Below, piece after piece: positions 5,351 through 9,385 of a DNA stretch of 9,385 nucleotides. The notes beneath the pieces are model-generated. The model was not told where the DNA came from. It made no database searches and saw only the letters and a program-made list of their open reading frames with translations. Position numbers and translations under genes: made by a program. Position 1 is the first letter of the stretch. Each line of letters begins with the position of its first letter. Origin of the DNA: Marmoricola sp. (GTDB taxonomy: Bacteria > Actinomycetota > Actinomycetes > Propionibacteriales > Nocardioidaceae); contig JASLCW010000207.1 in assembly GCA_030151765.1 (NCBI GenBank), forward strand, positions 1 through 9,385, given 5' to 3'.

Positions 5351-5920
5351 GTGCCCTCCTTCACCCGCGCCGAGCTCGAGTCCTTCCGCGACCACGAGGT
5401 GCCCGATCTGATCGGGCCCGATGTGAAGCTGGTCTTCGTCGGCATCAACCCCGGACTCTGGACGGCGGCGACGCAGACGCATTTCGCCCACCCCGGCAAT
5501 CGCTTCTACCCCGCACTTCACTTCGCAGGGATCACGCCGACCCCGATCGATCCGGGTCGGGGGATGACCGATGCCGACCGGCGGATGATGATTGGGCTCG
5601 GCATCGGCATCACCAACATCGTCCGCCGGGCCACCGCGCGAGCCGACGAGCTCAGCCGGGAGGAATTGCGTGCCGGCGCCGTCGACCTGGAGCGCTTCGT
5701 GGGGAAGCACCGCCCCCGGGTGGTCGCGATCGCGGGGATCACGGCGTACCGGACCGCCTTCGGCCTACCGAAGGCCAAGGCCGGGCTCCAGCCCGCGCCG
5801 CTGGCAGGCGCTCAGCTCTGGATCGTCCCGAATCCGTCGGGCCTCAATGCCCACGAGACCGTCACTTCGCTGGCCGCGGCGTACGCCGAGCCTGCGCGTG
5901 CGGCCGGCGTCATCGCGTGA
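5351..5920 (+). CDS. mug: G/U mismatch-specific uracil-DNA glycosylase
   Basis: This 189-residue base-excision-repair enzyme removes uracil (and ethenocytosine or thymine in some members) opposite guanine. Motif 1, GINPGLWTAATQTHFAHPGN, begins at residue 31. Asn33 corresponds to the water-activating Asn of the Mug/TDG family, and the PGNRFYPALHFAG that follows is the family hallmark. Motif 2, NPSGLNAH, begins at residue 161 and forms the DNA-intercalating loop. The protein is complete and slightly longer than E. coli Mug at its N-terminus. GTG at 5351 is the only reasonable start, because no ATG, GTG or TTG lies just upstream in frame. It is divergent from the NTF2-like gene, with trmB starting 6 nt after its stop, so mug and trmB are probably co-transcribed. 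Confidence 0.95.
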   Translation: MPSFTRAELESFRDHEVPDLIGPDVKLVFVGINPGLWTAATQTHFAHPGNRFYPALHFAGITPTPIDPGRGMTDADRRMMIGLGIGITNIVRRATARADELSREELRAGAVDLERFVGKHRPRVVAIAGITAYRTAFGLPKAKAGLQPAPLAGAQLWIVPNPSGLNAHETVTSLAAAYAEPARAAGVIA

Positions 5921-5926
5921 GGAACA

Positions 5927-6667
5927 ATGGAGCGCGTGCCTGATCTCAGTCCCGCGACCAGTCCCGCCCGGCCGCACCGGCGTCTCACCGAGGACGGCCG
6001 CCGGCTGCGGGAGGTGCTGACCTACTCCCGTCGGGGGAGTCGCTTCGCCCCCAGGCAGCAGGAGGCGTGGGATGCGCACCACGACGCGTGGGTCGTCCCG
6101 GACGAGGCCGTCGACGTACCGGGTGTGCGGATCGCCGACTGGTTCGGGCGTGAGGCGCCGCTGATCGTCGAGATCGGCTCCGGCGTCGGCGAGGCCACGG
6201 GTGTCCTCGCCGCGGCCCGGCCCGATCACAACGTGCTCGCCCTCGAGGTCTGGCGCCCCGGGGTCGCCTCCGGCCTGGCGGAAGTGGCCGCAGCGGGTGC
6301 GGACAATGTGCGCTTCTGCTCCGTCGACGCGGTCTGGTTGCTCGGCGAATTGGTCGGCGAAGGCGAGATGGACGAGCTCTGGACCTTCTTCCCCGATCCG
6401 TGGCCGAAGAAGAAGCACCACAAGCGCCGCCTCGTCGGTGCCGACTTCGCCGCCGTCGTCGCGAGCCGGCTGCGGCCCGGCGGGAGCTGGCGGCTGGCCA
6501 CCGATTGGGCCGAGTACGCCGACCAGATGCGCGCAGTTCTCGACGCCGAACCACTCCTCGAGGGTGGCCCGGTCGAGCGCTGGGCGGAGCGCCCGGTCAC
6601 CAAGTTCGAGCGCAAGGGGATCGCCGCCGAGCGCGCCATCACCGACTTCCGGTACTCGCGCACCTGA
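5927..6667 (+). CDS. trmB: tRNA (guanine-N7-)-methyltransferase
   Basis: TrmB uses S-adenosylmethionine to form m7G46 in the tRNA variable loop. The 246-residue protein has motif I VEIGSGVGEATG (81-92), the acidic ALEVW strand, and the TrmB signature LWTFFPDPWPKKKHHKRRLV (151-170). It also has the DWAEYADQM helix and the C-terminal KFERKG..AERAITDFRY segment that binds tRNA. The basic N-terminus (residues 1-45, with RRGSRF) is normal for actinobacterial members. The start is uncertain: ATG 5927 has GAGGA only 3 nt upstream, which is too close. The in-frame GTG at 5936 is preceded by AACAAT at 7 nt, matching the leaderless pattern of its neighbours. The two options differ by three residues. 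Confidence 0.96.
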   Translation: MERVPDLSPATSPARPHRRLTEDGRRLREVLTYSRRGSRFAPRQQEAWDAHHDAWVVPDEAVDVPGVRIADWFGREAPLIVEIGSGVGEATGVLAAARPDHNVLALEVWRPGVASGLAEVAAAGADNVRFCSVDAVWLLGELVGEGEMDELWTFFPDPWPKKKHHKRRLVGADFAAVVASRLRPGGSWRLATDWAEYADQMRAVLDAEPLLEGGPVERWAERPVTKFERKGIAAERAITDFRYSRT

Positions 6668-6678
6668 CCTTCTCCGCC

Positions 6679-6684
6679 TAGGGT
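6679..6684 (+). promoter_or_regulatory. Putative -10 box of the secreted-protein gene
   Basis: TAGGGT lies 12 nt after the trmB stop in the intergenic region. It fits TANNNT. Initiation about 7 nt downstream would give a 5' leader of roughly 40 nt that contains the GAGGGGG ribosome-binding site at 6716-6722. No -35 is clear. Confidence 0.4.
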
Positions 6685-6731
6685 GATCGGACTACACACT
6701 CGAGCCGGTGCGGACGAGGGGGATGGTCCGA

Positions 6732-8225
6732 ATGCGTAGATCGATCTGGTGCACCCTGATCACGGTGGCCTTGCTGGTGGTGACGGGTGCGCCCGCGCTC
6801 GCTGTGGGCGAGCCGGCAGGCGTCTACGGCAATCAGCCCTACCCGTGGCGCAGCGTCACGATGTACGACGGGTGGACCGACACGGGTGGCCCTGACGACG
6901 GCGCCGAGCTCACCGACGCAAGCGTTCGCTACGACCCGACGACAGGACAGGTCGACTGGCAGCTGCGGAGTTGGTGGGCCACCGATCCGACCTTCAGGTA
7001 CGGCGGCATCCTCGGGCACTGGAGTGCAGGGTCCTGTGTGGCGGACATCGTCGTCCTCCACCAGGGAGGGACTGATGTCTGGGGAGTGCCGAACACCTCG
7101 ACCAACGGCATGGCGACGAGCGAGATCCGAACGTCCACACATGGCTCTGCCGGCTCGCTGCGCATCCATGCAGCTACGGGGATCAAGCAAAGCGCCGTGA
7201 CGTGTGCCGAAGCCAAGGTGCAGAGCAGTAGCGGCTCGTCGACCTACGACATCGTCGGCCCGGAGAGCCTCGTCACGAAGCCGCGCCCGCGCCCGGTCCT
7301 GGCGATCTCGTCGCCCGCCCCGGTGCTCGGTCCCCGTGGCAAGACGGTGAAGGTGAAGATCACCGTGAAGAACACCGGATCAGCGACCGCGGACGGCGTG
7401 CGGCTGGTCGTGATCGGTGGCCGGCCCGCCACGAAGCGGTTCTCGCTCGGGACGATCGCGGCCCACCGGTCGCGAACGGTCAAGGTGAAGGTCGCGATCG
7501 CCAAGAGGAAGCGCAACCTGACCATGACGGCGACCGCCCGGGACGCACTCAAGATGGTCCGGAAGATCGCCGTACGGCCTGAGATCGCGCTTGCCCCCGG
7601 CGCCTCCCTCGCCGGGCGCTATTTCTGGCACACCGAGACGGTCAGCGGCCAGGGTTGGTCCAACTCCGGGATCGCCTTCGTCGACAAGCGCTGGGCGTAC
7701 CTCGGCTTCCCCGGCGCCGGCCTGCCCCGGTGCACGGTGCAGACCTCCGACGGGCGCAGCGACGGGTGCGTCCAGTACAGCTGGAAGAAGGGTGGTGTGC
7801 TTCGTGTGGGGAAGGTCAAGGGCAGGTACAGCGGCGGTCTCGGGCTCAATCTGGGCGGAAAGGGCTACCTGCGCCTCGGCGTACCGAAGAAGGGCGCCCG
7901 GTTCAACTTCACGCTCGTGCACAAGGACTTCAGTGGCTACTACCCGAACATCGTCACGTGGTCCGACTACCTGTCGATGAGCCGCAACGGCCGCTTCATC
8001 CGCTCCAGCACCATGATCGGCAGCCTCGGTGCAGGTTCCCCCACCACCTGGTCGAGCACCAGCAACTCCAGCAAGGGCACCTACGCGATCGGACCTCGCG
8101 GGAGATTGACCCTGCGGTACGCCGACGGCGCGGTCCGGACGAGCACGATGGGGCTGGCCTACCACAAGGGCCGACCCGACGCGTCGTACGGCGTGATGCT
8201 CGGCAGCACCAACTTCTACCGCTGA
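6732..8225 (+). CDS. Secreted protein: signal peptide, CARDB-like domain, two-lobed C-terminal beta domain
   Basis: The 497-residue exported protein is of unknown function. Residues 1-24 form a Sec signal peptide: MRR, a hydrophobic core (TLITVALLVV), and APALA with likely cleavage before Val25. Residues 25-180 are beta-rich with no recognised family. Residues 185-282 look like a CARDB/Ig-type domain (VKVKITVKNTGSATADGVRL), where TVKVK occurs twice on predicted strands. Residues 293-497 appear to be two related beta lobes; the second has NGRFIRSST, GTYAIGPRGRLTLRYADGAV and a closing LGSTNFYR. Mature cysteines are only C102, C158, C334 and C346, consistent with two disulfides. I recall similar C-termini in uncharacterised actinobacterial proteins. 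ATG 6732 was chosen over 6708 and 6723 because GAGGGGG lies 9 nt upstream and it gives a standard signal peptide. Confidence 0.88.
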   Translation: MRRSIWCTLITVALLVVTGAPALAVGEPAGVYGNQPYPWRSVTMYDGWTDTGGPDDGAELTDASVRYDPTTGQVDWQLRSWWATDPTFRYGGILGHWSAGSCVADIVVLHQGGTDVWGVPNTSTNGMATSEIRTSTHGSAGSLRIHAATGIKQSAVTCAEAKVQSSSGSSTYDIVGPESLVTKPRPRPVLAISSPAPVLGPRGKTVKVKITVKNTGSATADGVRLVVIGGRPATKRFSLGTIAAHRSRTVKVKVAIAKRKRNLTMTATARDALKMVRKIAVRPEIALAPGASLAGRYFWHTETVSGQGWSNSGIAFVDKRWAYLGFPGAGLPRCTVQTSDGRSDGCVQYSWKKGGVLRVGKVKGRYSGGLGLNLGGKGYLRLGVPKKGARFNFTLVHKDFSGYYPNIVTWSDYLSMSRNGRFIRSSTMIGSLGAGSPTTWSSTSNSSKGTYAIGPRGRLTLRYADGAVRTSTMGLAYHKGRPDASYGVMLGSTNFYR

Positions 8226-8240
8226 GATCAGGCCCGCCGC

Positions 8241-8246
8241 TAGCGT
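8241..8246 (+). promoter_or_regulatory. -10 box of the FetB-like gene (leaderless start)
   Basis: TAGCGT is followed by GGGCCC and then the GTG at 8253. It sits 15 nt after the stop of the secreted-protein gene. This is among the clearest TANNNT-N6-GTG cases in the window, and no Shine-Dalgarno is present. Confidence 0.6.
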
Positions 8247-8252
8247 GGGCCC

Positions 8253-9008
8253 GTGCAGACGGGCAGCTGGACCGACCTCGTGTGGTTCGGCCTCGGCCTG
8301 CTCGCCATCGCCCTGGCCACCGCCGGACTCGCCCGGTACGCCGGCGCCGCCATCGGCCGGCTGCCCGTCACGGCGATGGTCCGGGCCGCCGTCCAGCTCG
8401 CGGTGATCGCGGCGCTGCTGAAGGGCATCTTCGCGACGCCGTGGACCGTCGTCCTCTTCATCGCCCTGATGTTCACGACCGCCGCGTGGACCTCGGCCGG
8501 TCGGGTGGGGGAGCTGTGGCACGGGCGTCGGGCTGCGCTGGCCGGCGTACTCACGGGTGCCGGGACGGCGATCGTGCTGGTCTTCGCGCTCCGCCTGGTC
8601 CACTGGGAGGTCCGCTACCTGATCGCGGTCGCCGGCATCCTGATCGGCAACGCGATGACCGCCTCCACGCTGTCCGGCCGCAACTTCCTGCGCGGCGTCC
8701 GGGCGCACCGGGACGAGGTCGAGGGCTGGCTGGCCCTCGGCGCCGCACCCGCCCAGGCCCACCGGGAGATCGCCTCCGAGGCGGTCAGGGAGACGCTGCT
8801 GCCCAATCTCGACCAGACCCGGGCAACCGGTCTCGTGACGCTCCCGGGCGCCTTCGTGGGCGCTCTCTTCGGCGGCGCGAGCCCGCTCGTCGCGGCTCAG
8901 TTCCAGCTCGTCGTCCTGGTCGGAATCGGGCTCACGACGGTGTTGACCGCGCTCGTCGTGAGCACGATGGCGAGCCGCTCGCCGTACGTTCCGTCCGCGC
9001 TGGGCTGA
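8253..9008 (+). CDS. fetB-like: FetB/UPF0014-type ABC transporter permease
   Basis: This 251-residue integral membrane protein matches the YbbM/FetB (UPF0014) family. In E. coli FetB pairs with the ATPase FetA as an iron exporter that protects against oxidative stress. About six or seven hydrophobic segments are visible, roughly at residues 9-28, 43-58, 63-79, 95-113, 121-138, 194-208 and 216-238. The conserved cytoplasmic loop RNFLRGVRAHRDEVEGWLALGA..(A)QAHREIASEAVRETLLPNLDQTRATGLVTLPGAF is the family's coupling region, and GGASPLVAAQFQLVVLVG matches its C-terminal signature. No ATPase gene lies on either side: upstream is the secreted protein and downstream the rpsJ leader. The partner must therefore be encoded elsewhere. 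The iron role is inferred from the family only. Confidence 0.9.
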   Translation: MQTGSWTDLVWFGLGLLAIALATAGLARYAGAAIGRLPVTAMVRAAVQLAVIAALLKGIFATPWTVVLFIALMFTTAAWTSAGRVGELWHGRRAALAGVLTGAGTAIVLVFALRLVHWEVRYLIAVAGILIGNAMTASTLSGRNFLRGVRAHRDEVEGWLALGAAPAQAHREIASEAVRETLLPNLDQTRATGLVTLPGAFVGALFGGASPLVAAQFQLVVLVGIGLTTVLTALVVSTMASRSPYVPSALG

Positions 9009-9009
9009 G

Positions 9010-9020
9010 GGGGCGGCCCC
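9010..9020 (+). terminator. Weak hairpin after the FetB-like gene
   Basis: GGGG-CGG-CCCC begins 2 nt after the stop and is followed by GATTT. The 4-bp stem and 3-nt loop are marginal, so this may be only an attenuating hairpin. It is the sole terminator candidate between fetB-like and rpsJ. Confidence 0.25.
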
Positions 9021-9023
9021 GAT

Positions 9024-9056
9024 TTGGCGGTACGCCGGGTGATCTGACAAGATAGT
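9024..9056 (+). promoter_or_regulatory. Candidate promoter of the rpsJ (S10) operon
   Basis: TTGGCG (9024-9029) is a possible -35. CAAGAT (9048-9053) is 18 nt downstream of it, and GATAGT (9051-9056, four of six matches to TATAAT) is 21 nt downstream; either could serve as -10. Initiation would be near 9060-9063 and give a leader of about 270 nt. Assignment is tentative because the better -10 has a long spacer. Confidence 0.35.
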
Positions 9057-9183
9057 CCGGTTGCTCCGGCGGGATTGCCGGGGCGCGCACATTGATTCTT
9101 GAACAGGTTCTCCTGCCACGAGTTCTCACGACTCGTGCTGGCGGTCGCTGAGCATCGGTCTTGTGCGTGCCGAACCTGGAGAT

Positions 9184-9214
9184 CCCGTTCAGTCCGTTTC
9201 CGCAAGGGAACGGG
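9184..9214 (+). other. Alternative hairpins in the rpsJ leader
   Basis: Pairing 1 is CCCGTTC (9184-9190) with GAACGGG (9208-9214). Pairing 2 is CCGTTTCC (9194-9201) with GGGAACGG (9206-9213), one G-T wobble, over a GCAA tetraloop (9202-9205). Both use the same 3' arm, so they cannot form together. Pairing 2 is local and ends in a stable GNRA-type loop, so it is probably favoured by default. Confidence 0.5.
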
Positions 9215-9318
9215 CACCAATCCCAGACAACGACTCCGGCGCCAGCCGGCGTGTGTCGACCGAGATGCGAAATCGCTGACGGCCGCGACACGCCCGAGCG
9301 CGGGGGTCGGACGAGACG

Positions 9319-9325
9319 AGAAGGA
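9319..9325 (+). promoter_or_regulatory. Shine-Dalgarno of rpsJ
   Basis: AGAAGGA lies 7 nt before the ATG at 9333, a standard strong ribosome-binding site that fixes the start. Confidence 0.85.
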
Positions 9326-9332
9326 CGTGCTG

Positions 9333-9385
9333 ATGGCGGGACAGAAGATCCGCATCAGGCTCAAGGCCTATGACCACGAGGTGAT
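9333..9385 (+). CDS. rpsJ: 30S ribosomal protein S10, N-terminus (3' end outside window)
   Basis: The 17 complete codons read MAGQKIRIRLKAYDHEV, the characteristic S10 (NusE) N-terminus of actinobacteria. S10 is a small-subunit head protein and also part of the NusB-NusE antitermination complex. It is normally the first gene of the S10-spc ribosomal-protein operon, so the rest should follow downstream. The start is fixed by AGAAGGA 7 nt upstream. Confidence 0.97.
   Translation, partial: MAGQKIRIRLKAYDHEV

Larger units (their letters stand above)
9063..9332 (+). ncRNA. Structured 5' leader of rpsJ (candidate cis-regulatory RNA)
   Basis: This gene-free stretch holds many inverted repeats: CCGGC/GCCGG (9066-9070, 9077-9081), CACGAGT/ACTCGTG (9117-9123, 9131-9137), CCGGC/GCCGG (9236-9240, 9245-9249) and GTGTCG/CGACAC (9253-9258, 9286-9291). 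CAGGTTC (9104-9110) can pair with GAACCTG (9172-9178), closing a larger domain around the second hairpin. GGGAACGGG (9206-9214) can pair with either of two upstream arms, giving mutually exclusive hairpins. Long leaders ahead of S10 operons regulate ribosomal-protein synthesis in other bacteria (L4 binding in E. coli). I do not recognise this one as a known family. No credible small ORF was found in it. Confidence 0.5.

Noticed and set aside
4859..5710. 283-residue version of the NTF2-like protein
   Set aside because: The N-terminal 139 residues are antisense to mug and unlike any NTF2-like protein; homology begins at GTG 5293.
7340..7506. Repeated Lys/Val-rich coding segment (TVKVK twice) as a DNA repeat
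   Set aside because: The two copies diverge in nucleotide sequence and are explained by similar beta-strands in a CARDB/Ig-like domain.
9048..9060. GATAGTCC near the rpsJ promoter also occurs in the palindrome arm at 303-310
   Set aside because: Only 8 bases match, with different flanks and no inverted partner near 9051; most likely coincidence.
7380..9119. 579-residue minus-strand open frame and 466-residue plus-strand frame at 7655-9055
   Set aside because: Both overlap the secreted protein and FetB-like genes in other frames, are rich in Arg, Gly, Asp and Pro, and have no family features.
9117..9137. CACGAGT...ACTCGTG hairpin as a second TipA-type operator
   Set aside because: The half-site differs from CCTCACG/CGTGAGG and there is no promoter with a 19-bp spacer around it; it fits better as leader RNA structure.
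1..9385. CRISPR arrays, tRNA or rRNA genes, insertion sequences, toxin-antitoxin pairs
   Set aside because: Reading both strands showed no regularly spaced repeats, no transposase or integrase motifs, no cloverleaf candidate and no small adjacent gene pair of that type.

Overview
The window is high-GC bacterial DNA. It opens with the last 76 codons of tuf (elongation factor Tu) and closes with the first codons of rpsJ (ribosomal protein S10). Between these normally neighbouring translation loci lie 11 unrelated genes in about 9.1 kb. GC content, frequent GTG starts, a TipAL-type regulator and many TANNNT-type -10 boxes placed directly before start codons all indicate an actinobacterium. The frequent GTAC within codon pairs suggests Propionibacteriales (Propionibacteriaceae or Nocardioidaceae), but that is a weak inference.

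Layout. (1) tuf end, a hairpin terminator at 249-285 and a very long near-perfect palindrome at 299-370 separate tuf from convergent genes. (2) Minus-strand block 374-2107: a TipAL-type MerR regulator with its own operator-promoter, then a short AraC-type regulator, then a VOC (glyoxalase-fold) protein. This looks like a small-molecule response module. (3) Minus-strand block 2142-5293: an NTF2-like protein, a GNAT acetyltransferase and an SDR oxidoreductase packed tightly, followed by a class III PLP aminotransferase. (4) Plus-strand block from 5351: mismatch-specific uracil-DNA glycosylase (mug) and tRNA m7G methyltransferase (trmB), then a secreted protein with a CARDB-like domain and a two-lobed C-terminus, then a FetB/UPF0014-type permease without its ATPase. 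(5) A 324-nt gene-free stretch (9009-9332) holds a weak promoter and a structured leader for rpsJ.

A regulatory pattern runs through the cargo. Seven genes that lack a convincing Shine-Dalgarno have an A2/T6 -10-like hexamer exactly 6 nt before the start codon. Two more have one 7 nt before a possible start. The three genes with a clear Shine-Dalgarno (GNAT, secreted protein, rpsJ) lack a hexamer at that spacing. This suggests that most cargo genes can be transcribed individually as leaderless mRNAs, even where they look like operons.

No mobile element, CRISPR array, tRNA or rRNA was found, and no clear novel multi-gene system. The most notable items are the leaderless architecture, the complete TipA-like circuit (operator plus internal TipAS start), the 72-nt palindrome, the rpsJ leader with competing hairpins and the uncharacterised secreted protein.
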